64,000 nucleotides of DNA from Paracoccus caeni (lineage in GTDB: Bacteria > Pseudomonadota > Alphaproteobacteria > Rhodobacterales > Rhodobacteraceae), in NCBI RefSeq assembly GCF_016629665.1, contig NZ_JAEPRQ010000002.1:186001-250000 (forward strand). Reading direction: 5' to 3'. The position numbers were made by a program, and so were the translations under genes. The notes under the pieces were generated by a model that saw nothing but the letters and a program-made list of their open reading frames with translations, did no database searches and was not told the DNA's origin. Every line of letters starts with the position of its first letter. Position 1 is the first letter of the stretch. This document shows, piece after piece, positions 8,796 to 16,119 of this stretch.

Positions 8796-9071
8796 ATGCT
8801 GGAAGCGCTGCGGGATTTCTGGGCCATCATCATGGCCTTCGTCGGGCTTGGCGTCTGGCTCGTCAGAATGGAGGCCAAGATGGGGAACAACTCCAAGGAT
8901 ATCGCCCGTCTCGAAAAGCAGATCGAGCGTGAGCGGGTCGATACCCGTGAAAAGCTGGAGGATCTGACCGACATGATGCGCGAGCAAAACCGCGACATCA
9001 AGATCCTGCTCGGGCGCGGTCACATCCAGCATTGGGATGATCGAACGCAGCCACCTGGTCGGGGTAGGTAA
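8796..9071 (+). CDS. Small phage membrane protein with a coiled coil
   Basis: A 91-residue protein read from ATG 8796 (GGGGGC just upstream); the longer upstream extension in the same frame runs through the hairpin at 8726-8747 and lacks coding character. Residues 5-24 (LRDFWAIIMAFVGLGVWLVR) form one membrane helix, followed by a heptad-rich charged coiled coil (about 30-72). Such small proteins near the lysis genes of phages are often holin- or spanin-like accessories or superinfection proteins. The endolysin and a better holin candidate lie 1.3 kb downstream. Function is inferred only from shape and place. Confidence 0.6.
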   Translation: MLEALRDFWAIIMAFVGLGVWLVRMEAKMGNNSKDIARLEKQIERERVDTREKLEDLTDMMREQNRDIKILLGRGHIQHWDDRTQPPGRGR

Positions 9072-9076
9072 GAGGA

Positions 9077-9961
9077 CCGGGTCAACGTTTCGGAGGAGAC
9101 CCGGCCCTACGCCGACCACAAAAGGCAGTTGAGATTAGCGCCTTGGCTAAATCCTTAATTCCACGACTATTTACAAGGGAATTGGTGAGGCGGCGCGCGC
9201 TATAGCGATCGAACCTACACAAGCCTCTCTCTGGGCAATGCGCCCGGACATGCACTCGTTACCAAATCACTCGATGCCCGGACGCATGTGGACCATAGGC
9301 AAACGAACGGCCTCGGTCTTCCTATCTATATGGATATTAACCTGTTTTGGGGAATGGACACGGTTTTCTGGTCGCGACGCCTTCCGTTTCCCAACACGCC
9401 GCGACCATCCCCTGACGGGAAGTCCGGCACACTGCCGTCCGAAACGGATGAGGGCAAGGGAGAAGTGGGGCCGGGCGTCAACACTGCAACCTAGTTCAGG
9501 GGATTCCCGACCCCGCGCGCCGCCGGGGCACGGGCAGTGTCGGCAGCGCGACGGACTTATGAACCAATCGGTTCGGCATGTCTAGTCTGGCACGGTCGCG
9601 ACGGTATGGTTCCTTCCAGTCGCGACCGGCCCCTTGCCTCACCAAGGTGACAGTAGAATAGCGCTGTCTTGCTCAGCTTTCGACAGGATATTTGTTAGGT
9701 GATGCAGCGCTAAAGGCTCCGACACGATAGTGCCGACAACCTCAAGTCGTCGGTCAAATCGGCGCTGATCAGCCGCACCACACCATTTATGCGGCAGCCA
9801 ACACACACATGCGGCTGATCAGTCTGCCCATCTCTTCGCGAATTACCCTTGAACTAGTCCTGATTGACGAGTCGGTCAAAGAAAATCCGAGCATCCTGTC
9901 TATTTGGGCAGCCTTTCAAATTCTGACGCTATGGTGGATCAGATGAAAGCGAAGCCCGGTT
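9077..9961 (+). other. Gene-poor stretch inside the phage module
   Basis: About 0.9 kb with no convincing gene. It begins with a perfect 7-bp hairpin (CCGGGTC 9077-9083 with GACCCGG 9098-9104) right after the membrane protein. ORFs at 9238-9585 and 9288-9494 have no ribosome site and a composition (many Arg, Pro, Cys, Trp) of non-coding GC-rich DNA. A long-armed inverted repeat lies at 9765-9822. The stretch could be decayed phage DNA or an untranslated regulatory region. Confidence 0.5.
9765..9822. repeat. 13-bp perfect inverted repeat with a 32-base loop
   Basis: CTGATCAGCCGCA (9765-9777) is the exact reverse complement of TGCGGCTGATCAG (9810-9822). A third partial copy, TGCGGCA, lies in the loop at 9790-9796. 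No T tract follows, so it does not look like a terminator. Confidence 0.75.
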
Positions 9962-10147
9962 TCAGGTTGCTGAACGGGACTCATCGTCGGCAGTCAGCTG
10001 AATGAGACGCTGACGCAGAATCCCCAGACGTTGTTCTTCAAGGCGGATTTTGCGTTTGCACAGTTTAATATTTAGCCGAACCGCTTTGATTTGTTCACTG
10101 TCAGTCTTGAGCGTCGGCATCATTTCGGACTGGCTGGAATGCCTCAT
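9962..10147 (-). CDS. Small helical protein, unknown function (61 aa)
   Basis: A minus-strand ORF with a clear ribosome site (GAGGAAACG directly before ATG). The protein opens MRHSSQSEMMPTLKTDSEQI and then runs as one Arg/Lys/Leu/Gln-rich helix (KLCKRKIRLEEQRLGILRQR), ending in an acidic DDESRSAT tail; a short coiled coil is likely. It is the only minus-strand gene among the phage late genes, so it may be a cargo (moron) or regulatory gene. I recognise no family. It could still be chance, but the ribosome site and composition argue for a gene. Confidence 0.5.
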   Translation of the reverse strand: MRHSSQSEMMPTLKTDSEQIKAVRLNIKLCKRKIRLEEQRLGILRQRLIQLTADDESRSAT

Positions 10148-10359
10148 CGTTTCCTCGCTAGAGAATGAAATCGGGAACAGTGGGACGTGGTAAAACCGCT
10201 AATTCTCGCAAGTAACAGCGGGCACTAACTGAGTCTCTCGAACGAAGTGTCACCACACAAAGCGGTAACCATGCGAACGAGGAATCACGGCGCTCATCAT
10301 GCGCCATTCACACTAATATATCAACCAGTCCACCGCGCACCGCTATCGCTAACACACCG

Positions 10360-10382
10360 GCCCGCCTAGCGCGGGCTTTTTT
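10360..10382 (+). terminator. Intrinsic terminator directly before the endolysin gene
   Basis: GCCCGC (10360-10365), loop CTAGC, GCGGGC (10371-10376) and six Ts (10377-10382). The endolysin ATG is only 13 bases beyond, so transcription of the lysis genes probably has to read through this hairpin. Confidence 0.85.
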
Positions 10383-10395
10383 CATGGAGATACCG

Positions 10396-11031
10396 ATGAC
10401 TGCCGTGATGAACGCGGTGCGCGCGCAGCAAGCGCGCTGCGCCGCCTTGGGCTTCTGGCCCGGCCCGATTGATGGAATTGACGGCCCGCGCACCCGCGCC
10501 GCCTATGCCGCCGCTGTGGCGGCGCAGAAGGCTAAAGGCCTGCCGTTCCGCCACCCGACAGGGATCACCCGAATCCATTGGCACTGGACCGGCGGCGGGC
10601 ATGAGCCGAACGCCACCGATCTCAAGGCCTATCACGCGCTGATCGACGGCGCGGGCAAAGTGCGCTGGCCGGTCGATCCGACCACATCGCGCTCGCACAC
10701 GTTGAATGCAAACAGCGGCGCCATTGGCCTATCGATCTGCGCGATGGCAGGCGCCAAGGAACGCCCCTTCGTCTGGGGCAAGGCACCGATCACACCGGTT
10801 CAGCTGTCGGCACTGGTCCGCGAGACGGCCCCTCTTTGCCGTGTCTATGACATTCCGCTGTCGCGCTGGTCCGTGCTGTCGCACGCCGAGATCCAGCCGA
10901 GCCTCGGCGTCACCCAGAAGAACAAATGGGACATCACAGTCCTGCCCGGCATGTCCGGCCCGGCCGATCCCATCACTGTCGGCGACCGTCTGCGCGAGAT
11001 GGTCCGCTGCGAACTGTTCGCGCTTTCCTGA
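10396..11031 (+). CDS. Phage endolysin: peptidoglycan-binding domain plus amidase_2-type N-acetylmuramoyl-L-alanine amidase
   Basis: A 211-residue protein. I chose ATG 10396 because GGAGA lies 5 bases upstream; the in-frame ATG at 10384 overlaps that site. The N-terminus (CAALGFWPGPIDGIDGPRTR) is a PG_binding_1-like helix bundle. The catalytic part has HWHWTGG, then AYHALID, and later LSHAEIQP with a final KWDITVLPG, which provide the zinc-binding histidines and aspartate of amidase_2 enzymes. It cleaves the amide bond between MurNAc and the stem peptide at lysis. The holin gene follows after 13 bases. Confidence 0.85.
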   Translation: MTAVMNAVRAQQARCAALGFWPGPIDGIDGPRTRAAYAAAVAAQKAKGLPFRHPTGITRIHWHWTGGGHEPNATDLKAYHALIDGAGKVRWPVDPTTSRSHTLNANSGAIGLSICAMAGAKERPFVWGKAPITPVQLSALVRETAPLCRVYDIPLSRWSVLSHAEIQPSLGVTQKNKWDITVLPGMSGPADPITVGDRLREMVRCELFALS

Positions 11032-11044
11032 AAGGAGCTTGACC

Positions 11045-11263
11045 ATGAAAACCACACTTGCAAACCAACTGTCGGCACTGCCGACCAACAAGCTGCTGAC
11101 CGGCTCGGGTGTTGGCTCGATTGTCAGCACGGCGTGGGCGGAGGTCATGGCCTCTTATGCGCCCAGCCTAGCGGGGCCGGGGATGTCGGCGCTGGTTGGC
11201 TTCGTCGCGGCAATAGCGATCGGGTATTTTGTGCCGGATCGGGTGAATGCGCCGAAGGAATGA
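11045..11263 (+). CDS. Putative phage holin
   Basis: A 72-residue protein with an AAAGGAG ribosome site before ATG 11045, directly behind the endolysin. It has one clear membrane helix (MSALVGFVAAIAIGYFVP, about residues 48-65), a weaker hydrophobic segment around 21-38, and a short charged tail ending VNAPKE. Size, position and topology suit a small holin that opens the inner membrane so the endolysin can reach the wall. No specific holin family is recognised; the call rests on neighbourhood. Confidence 0.7.
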   Translation: MKTTLANQLSALPTNKLLTGSGVGSIVSTAWAEVMASYAPSLAGPGMSALVGFVAAIAIGYFVPDRVNAPKE

Positions 11264-11315
11264 GGGGCGGAGGTAAAGGTTGCGCGCATCTACTACCTTT
11301 GGAAATAATTTGAAA

Positions 11316-11339
11316 GGCTAGGGCCAGACGGCCCTAGCC
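11316..11339 (-). terminator. 10-bp perfect hairpin between holin and cargo genes
   Basis: GGCTAGGGCC (11316-11325) pairs exactly with GGCCCTAGCC (11330-11339) around a 4-base loop. On the minus strand it is followed by TTTCAAATTATTT, so it most likely ends transcription of the minus-strand cargo; it also separates the phage plus-strand transcript from the cargo. Confidence 0.65.
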
Positions 11340-11409
11340 GCCTGATAGGCTCGCATAAAACCCTTAGTCTAGCGATCAGGGCGAAACACCGAGCACTAAA
11401 TAAAATGAT

Positions 11410-12222
11410 CTATGTTTTATAATCATTGATATTTTCGCTCAGACTAGATCCCGAACAGTCAACAACCACACCCTGCGGCGTCACCCTCACATAATCAGGA
11501 GAATAAATTTTCGCCCCTGACGAAATTTTGAATTTCATATGTTCTATGCACGAAATCGGATTCCCCCAATCCGCCTCTGAAATTATTTCAGGTCCATAGT
11601 TCCACCACTTTATATCCATAAGGCCATTTATTACCTCCCTGTCAAATCTATACCTAATTATTTGAGCAGGAGTTCCTCCGACAATCGCATAAGGCGGGAC
11701 ATCCTTTACTACGGTTGCACGGGCCGCGATGACAGCTCCATCGCCTATTTTAACACCCCGAGATATATAACAACCTTCACCAATCCAGACATCATTCCCT
11801 ATGGTAACGCGTTTGGATCGGCGTTGAATCTGAGCAAAACCGGTCTTTCTGCCCTTATTGGTTTGACTTTCACTCCAACCAAATTCAGTAAACAGTTCAG
11901 GCCAAGTTTTATTCCATTGCCCAAGCAACATTGAGTGCGAGCTAAGCATTTCAACAGGATGCTCAGCCATTCCAACGACCAACCCTCCAGCAATCGAGCA
12001 AAAACGTCCAATACTTTCAACGTGGCGAATCTGTGAAAACTTGCAGCCCAAATAAGTAAACGCACCGATACGCTTAATATCTAATTCGCCGCCACGCAGC
12101 TGTACGAAAGGCTCCAATTCTATTTCTGTCCGTGATGATCCGAATCCAAATTTCGTGTTCCTCGGATCCCCCATAAAGCTTATTTTTTTTCTAGTGAGAG
12201 CCTCAACCAGCTGCTGGTCCAT
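11410..12222 (-). CDS. Left-handed beta-helix O-acetyltransferase (CatB/XAT type), AT-rich cargo gene
   Basis: A 270-residue hexapeptide-repeat acetyltransferase. The repeats run from about residue 45 (IKRIGAFTYLGCKFSQIRHV) with an insertion around 85-130 containing AEHPVEMLSSH, where XAT enzymes carry the catalytic His (His88 here). The diagnostic NDVWIGEG is at 143-150, followed by KIGDGAVIAARATVVKDVPP and VGGTPA. The substrate is probably a sugar of a surface polysaccharide, given the two glycosyltransferase genes upstream. About 60 residues after the helix domain are specific to this protein. Base composition is much more AT-rich than the flanks, which indicates recent transfer. Confidence 0.85.
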   Translation of the reverse strand: MDQQLVEALTRKKISFMGDPRNTKFGFGSSRTEIELEPFVQLRGGELDIKRIGAFTYLGCKFSQIRHVESIGRFCSIAGGLVVGMAEHPVEMLSSHSMLLGQWNKTWPELFTEFGWSESQTNKGRKTGFAQIQRRSKRVTIGNDVWIGEGCYISRGVKIGDGAVIAARATVVKDVPPYAIVGGTPAQIIRYRFDREVINGLMDIKWWNYGPEIISEADWGNPISCIEHMKFKISSGAKIYSPDYVRVTPQGVVVDCSGSSLSENINDYKT

Positions 12223-12247
12223 TCGACAAATTCCTCAGTGCGCTTGT

Positions 12248-12280
12248 GAAAACGCCTTCACAAAATTTCTGTGAAGGCGT
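12248..12280 (-). terminator. Intrinsic terminator between the capsule glycosyltransferase and the acetyltransferase
   Basis: A 10-bp perfect stem (12252-12261 with 12271-12280: ACGCCTTCAC/GTGAAGGCGT), a 9-base loop and, on the minus strand, a T tract at 12252-12249. It lies in the 72-base gap between the two cargo genes, so the acetyltransferase may have its own promoter or depend on read-through. Confidence 0.8.
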
Positions 12281-12294
12281 CAATATTCGCTATG

Positions 12295-13353
12295 CTATTT
12301 CGATTGACTTTTTCCAAAATTCATAAGAGAGAACCCGAGAGTCTCAAATATGTCATTCGAATCCGTTCGCGCCCTAGAAGAATTGATTCTCATCCCATTT
12401 AGGTTTAGATGTGTCACAATTATATCTTTGTATCCATGCGCCTTCCTGTGACTAAATTCTCTTATATCATCTTTTGCTTTAAATCTAGAATACATTTGAT
12501 TTACTAACCAGCTGTACAAACGAACTACATTCTCCTCACTAACGGCATTGGCCGTGCCATGCAGAACCATGGCTACCGCAGTGCTCAAGCTATTTGCGTA
12601 CTGCCCAGCCCCGCCACGATTGAAATACGCATTACCAACTGTAACGACCTGCTTGTAATGAGCCATAGCCAATAAGGATACACCAGAATTATAACAGATG
12701 GTAGCATCTGAAATTTCGATTAATGCGTGAATATTATCCTCGCGATCGGCTATAATTATATTACTCCCCCGGAAGTCAGTTTCCCCTTTGGTTAGAGGGT
12801 GCGGCTTTATAATAAACAGCGCCTCTGGATTTGATGCTGCTACGGCATTGATGGAGCGCTCATACTCTCCATAATCTTGAGAATCTCGAAGAAACATCGT
12901 CACAGCCATGTCTTCCGACATTTGAAGCGGCAAAAATACTATTTTCCGATCCAAATGGCTGAGCGCTTCATACTTTCGAGATGTAAAGGCGTAGCTAGCC
13001 CCGCTTTCGAGCACCTCACCGCCAAGGCGCAGGTTATCTATATACCTCTTGGCAATTTCCTCATCTTCACTCGACATCTTATAGTTAGAAAAAGACTCTT
13101 CAGAATACTTATCTGTCCCGTATGCGACATCATCTGAATAGTATATCGTCCCAGGCAAGGCTCCTCTTTCTATTACAATGGTCTCCACTCTCTTTTTTGC
13201 CAAATAGAAAAGACCTTGAAACCTTCTGTGACTTTGCATGTAGGGGTTGTAAATCGCCAAAGCGTCCACCTCCCCAGAGTTTATCATCTTCGTCGCCTCA
13301 GATAGAGTCTTAATAGTGTTGTCATATATTGGTATTATTTTGTACCCAGCCAA
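12295..13353 (-). CDS. Capsule polysaccharide glycosyltransferase, KpsC/KpsS-like
   Basis: A 352-residue protein of the Capsule_synth type. It shows RGALPGTIYYSDD (63-75), the IIKPHP motif (181-186) and a CYNSGVSLLAM segment (220-230) followed by VVTVGNAYFNRGG, which together resemble the Kdo-transferase domains of KpsC/KpsS. Those enzymes build the Kdo linker that anchors group 2 capsules to lipid. The start overlaps the preceding glycosyltransferase by 19 bases, so the two are co-translated. No capsule export genes (kpsMTED) are in the window. The gene is AT-rich with codon use unlike the chromosome. Confidence 0.75.
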   Translation of the reverse strand: MAGYKIIPIYDNTIKTLSEATKMINSGEVDALAIYNPYMQSHRRFQGLFYLAKKRVETIVIERGALPGTIYYSDDVAYGTDKYSEESFSNYKMSSEDEEIAKRYIDNLRLGGEVLESGASYAFTSRKYEALSHLDRKIVFLPLQMSEDMAVTMFLRDSQDYGEYERSINAVAASNPEALFIIKPHPLTKGETDFRGSNIIIADREDNIHALIEISDATICYNSGVSLLAMAHYKQVVTVGNAYFNRGGAGQYANSLSTAVAMVLHGTANAVSEENVVRLYSWLVNQMYSRFKAKDDIREFSHRKAHGYKDIIVTHLNLNGMRINSSRARTDSNDIFETLGFSLMNFGKSQSK

Positions 13354-14786
13354 CCGAAGCGGAGCAAAATACCCCCAGTGATCTTTGTGAAAGCAAATGC
13401 AAAGCGCTTTTTTTCTCTAGGAAGGTAGTCCACCTCGAGAACTCTCTCGTGCGTATCTATATATTTAGAAGCAACGGCATTTAGCTTGCGCCTCTTCCAG
13501 TCGTTATTCTGCCTCCACGATTCCTCTGGCGTCGGATGATACAGATGAAATGCCTTTAATGACAACATCTGCCCTGGTAAAGCGATGGCCGTGTTCAGTG
13601 CCCTAAAGCCAGTATACTTCTTTGCCTTAAAAAAGTCGGCTTTCAGAGGGCCGTCTACGTCATCAATTGTTCTCTCTGGCATTGGAAAATGGCCAGTGTA
13701 TAGATTTAGGCGTGTGATAAACTCGAAGTCCTCAGAACCATGCCCCCTGAAGGTTTCATCATATCCGCCGCTCAACGAGAATAGCGTTTTATTTATAAGA
13801 AATACATTTGAGTAAGGCGCAACGTACTGCACGCTCTTTCCGAATTTTTCATAAATAGATTTGTGCCCAACTTGAGAAAGCAGCGTTGATCGCTCTTGGA
13901 GAGTGGCTAATTTGACGTATTTTTTTGTTTCTTGTGCTGACACATGCACAGCGGAGCACATCAATAGCATATCAATATTTGATTTTGCCGCTAAATCTGA
14001 GGCATGCCTAGCTACATTTTCAAAGAAATCTGATTGGAAAAAGAAATCTATATCAGAGAAGAAAATCAACTCCGTTTTCGCTAGAGAAGCTCCTATATTT
14101 CGCGCCTTAGCTGCTGAGAAGGTGTCCTTGTCGTTGACAAAGTGATACTGAAAAGAATTTTTGCCGCAAATTTGCTCTATTTCTTCACTAAAAGACAGCT
14201 CGGACCCAAAGTCGACGATTAACACATTCGGCAGGCTGGTGTATATATCAGGAATGATACGAAGCCTATCCAAGACCCATGGATTTTTGTCGTGCGCCCG
14301 CACGCAGACAATCATCGTTATGTCAGATACTTTTATCTCATCGCGCGTGATTACGGTTTCGGAAATTTCGCCTGTTGCATTTTCAGAGCCGTCACCAAAG
14401 AATGAGAAATCATCGCAGTCAATATCTGTCTGCGCACCTTCTTCGGCTTCGCTTTTCACATCATTGGATTCAATTTTCAAAATCTCGACATCAATATTTA
14501 GCTGACTTAGAGTGAAGCCATCTCCATTTCTAACTGCTGTCGCAATGCTCCCGCCAATTTCCCTGATGTATCTTAGATCGACTTCCTTTAGTTGCGTTGC
14601 TTCCTGAATTACAAAAGTTTTTACGTCGAACTGTTTGTGTCTTTCTGCGTAGTCTGAGAGGTCGCGATTTGCGTCAGCAACCGAAACAGACGATGCTCCG
14701 TAATTTTTCCCCCAGTCTTTAAAAACTGGTCGGTCCTCGACTGGCATTCCGATGGTGAAGATGCCGTGGCTAGAGTTTGTAGTCAT
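13335..14786 (-). CDS. GT2-type glycosyltransferase with a galactosyltransferase-like C-terminal motif
   Basis: A 483-residue protein with AGGAAA before ATG. Residues 1-150 have no recognisable fold. From about 155 it is a GT-A glycosyltransferase: MIVCVRAHDKN, AAKARNIGASLA (225-236), the metal-binding FFSDIDFFF (DID at 245-247) and the acceptor-side GGYDETFRGHGSEDFEF (340-356), as in chondroitin-synthase-like GT2 enzymes and Glyco_transf_7C. It likely extends a surface polysaccharide in the cytoplasm. It is the first gene of the cargo operon. The unusual N-terminal region may bind a partner or lipid acceptor. Confidence 0.8.
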   Translation of the reverse strand: MTTNSSHGIFTIGMPVEDRPVFKDWGKNYGASSVSVADANRDLSDYAERHKQFDVKTFVIQEATQLKEVDLRYIREIGGSIATAVRNGDGFTLSQLNIDVEILKIESNDVKSEAEEGAQTDIDCDDFSFFGDGSENATGEISETVITRDEIKVSDITMIVCVRAHDKNPWVLDRLRIIPDIYTSLPNVLIVDFGSELSFSEEIEQICGKNSFQYHFVNDKDTFSAAKARNIGASLAKTELIFFSDIDFFFQSDFFENVARHASDLAAKSNIDMLLMCSAVHVSAQETKKYVKLATLQERSTLLSQVGHKSIYEKFGKSVQYVAPYSNVFLINKTLFSLSGGYDETFRGHGSEDFEFITRLNLYTGHFPMPERTIDDVDGPLKADFFKAKKYTGFRALNTAIALPGQMLSLKAFHLYHPTPEESWRQNNDWKRRKLNAVASKYIDTHERVLEVDYLPREKKRFAFAFTKITGGILLRFGWLGTK

Positions 14787-15416
14787 CAGGTTTCCTAAAC
14801 GGGTCGATCAAAGACAAATTGTCGGGTAGCGTATGTTGCACACACTAGATTAGCCCCTGACCATACCCGTTACCGGGCAAGCTTGGACCCTACTAGTGGT
14901 GGAGTTAGTGTGTAACAAGGAGTTGTACCTGTAACCTCCACTCAAGTGGCTATTGGTGCTTGCGATGTTTCTGGATTGATCCAGCAGATTCGGATCATGC
15001 CGTCGCCAAATCGTTGATTGAAGATGTCGGCAGCGCTGGCTGGATGTGGCCACACGCCGGTCAGAAAGGTCAACCATGAAAAAGTTAAAGGTGACCCTTA
15101 CCACTTTTGATCTGTCAACCTTACGCGAAGGTGAAACTTGAATCGAGCCCCGGCACGGGTCAACCCCTGGCTAGTTTTCATTAGATGATCCTAGGGTTCC
15201 AGTTACCTTTCGCTCTCCTCGCTGCTTTCCGCAACACCTCGACCACAGCCGGATGCATGACCCGGAACAATGTTTCCGAAAAAGACAAGCCCATTGATCA
15301 GCTAAACGACAGAGAGGTCAAACGGCGCCTCGAAAGAATAGTCGCCATTTGGGCGGCGCCCCATTGGTCCGGCGTGGTATCGATTAGGCGGTTCCTGCTC
15401 CCGACACCAGTTGCTA
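14787..15416 (-). other. Gene-poor stretch upstream of the cargo operon
   Basis: About 0.6 kb without a convincing gene. It must hold the promoter of the minus-strand glycosyltransferase operon. A 21-codon ORF at 15076-15141 (plus strand, begins MKKLKVTLTTFDLS, AAAGGTC upstream) is followed by an inverted pair AACCTT-ACGCG-AAGGT at its end and may be a remnant of a longer gene. ORFs at 14850-15104 and 15185-15499 have no ribosome site and improbable composition. Confidence 0.45.
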
Positions 15417-15614
15417 TTAGGTGCCTCTTCCGTATCGCACCATCCACGCCGCTTCTCGCAGCACTGATGCGACTGCTGGGTGTGCCCGCTCAGCCATAAG
15501 TTCATAGGTAGCTTGCACCTGCTGTCTTTTTTCCGGAATGGTAAGCATCTCAGCTTGCCCGTCCACCAGCAAATCGAGCAAGTAGGTCCGCAGCGCATCC
15601 TCGTCCGTGATCAT
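15417..15614 (-). CDS. Small protein, unknown function (65 aa)
   Basis: A minus-strand ORF starting MITDEDALRTYLLDLLVDGQ and ending in AHPAVASVLREAAWMVRYGRGT. The acidic N-terminus, amphipathic helices and normal amino-acid balance are those of a real small helical protein, unlike the overlapping ORFs on either strand. The ribosome site is weak (GGGGGA 14 bases upstream). It lies between the cargo operon and the SRAP fragment, so it probably belongs to the mobile element or its border. No family is recognised. Confidence 0.5.
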   Translation of the reverse strand: MITDEDALRTYLLDLLVDGQAEMLTIPEKRQQVQATYELMAERAHPAVASVLREAAWMVRYGRGT

Positions 15615-16119
15615 GTTTCTTATAGTTCCCCCAAAGAAGGCGGTTATCCGCCCAACGAACTAACCCGACTGGCAATGATTCGCCTATCCCCTTTTAAAGA
15701 TAGGTTTACGAGCGTCGCTGGCCCTTCTTGCATAAGGCGACGCCGGTGATCCTGACCGATTCGGGGGAATGGGGTGCGTGGATGGGCGCGATCGCGGCGG
15801 CCGAGTTGCAGCGGCCTTTGCCGGATGGGGCACTGGAGCTTGTTGATGAGCCGGACTGACTATCAGCGTGGGACACCTTCAACGTAACCCATTGAAATAA
15901 AACAGACACGCCGGGATGGGTCGCGGGACACCCCTGCCCTGTTTTCATTGAGAAATGTTACGGTTACGGCACCCCATCACCCGCTCCATCACCCCAAAAA
16001 TCATCCCAAGGCCAGCGTGTTACGTCGGCCATGGGCTCATTGAAACGCGTGGACGGCCGCGTGCAACGCTTTTGTTACCGGACGCTCAGACCGAGCATCC
16101 GGCATTCTCTGCAGCCATG
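15615..16119. other. Border stretch with the SRAP fragment, direct repeats and no intact gene
   Basis: Apart from the SRAP 3' fragment (15713-15859) I see no gene. Just past that fragment GGGACACC occurs twice (15870-15877 and 15925-15932) with AAAACAG (15899-15905) and its complement CTGTTTT (15939-15945) around the second copy. ORFs at 15480-15749, 15706-15948 and 15955-16297 look like shadows. This stretch probably marks the change from mobile element to chromosome. Confidence 0.5.
15713..15859 (+). pseudogene. 3' fragment of a SRAP (YedK/HMCES-type) gene
   Basis: In the frame ending at TGA 15857-15859 the DNA encodes RRWPFLHKATPVILTDSGEW followed by a GAWM segment and LQRPLPDGALELVDEPD. 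The pair 'xPVILT..EWxxWM' and 'LQRPLPDGAL' is the well-known C-terminus of SRAP proteins, which shield abasic sites in single-stranded DNA. The catalytic Cys2, the N-terminal half and a start codon are absent; upstream sequence in the frame is unrelated. It is either a decayed gene or the chromosomal 3' end left over when the prophage integrated. Confidence 0.75.

Noticed and set aside
9238..9585. Plus-strand ORFs in the gene-poor phage stretch
   Set aside because: No ribosome site and a composition full of Arg, Pro, Trp and Cys; two overlapping frames look equally poor.
1..11263. Gene transfer agent cluster
   Set aside because: The order, the paired fibre enzymes, the endolysin-holin pair and the cargo genes fit a prophage; no GTA-typical glycoside hydrolase/peptidase set is seen.
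14850..15104. Minus-strand ORF upstream of the glycosyltransferase
   Set aside because: No ribosome site, improbable composition and it would lie over the promoter of the cargo operon.
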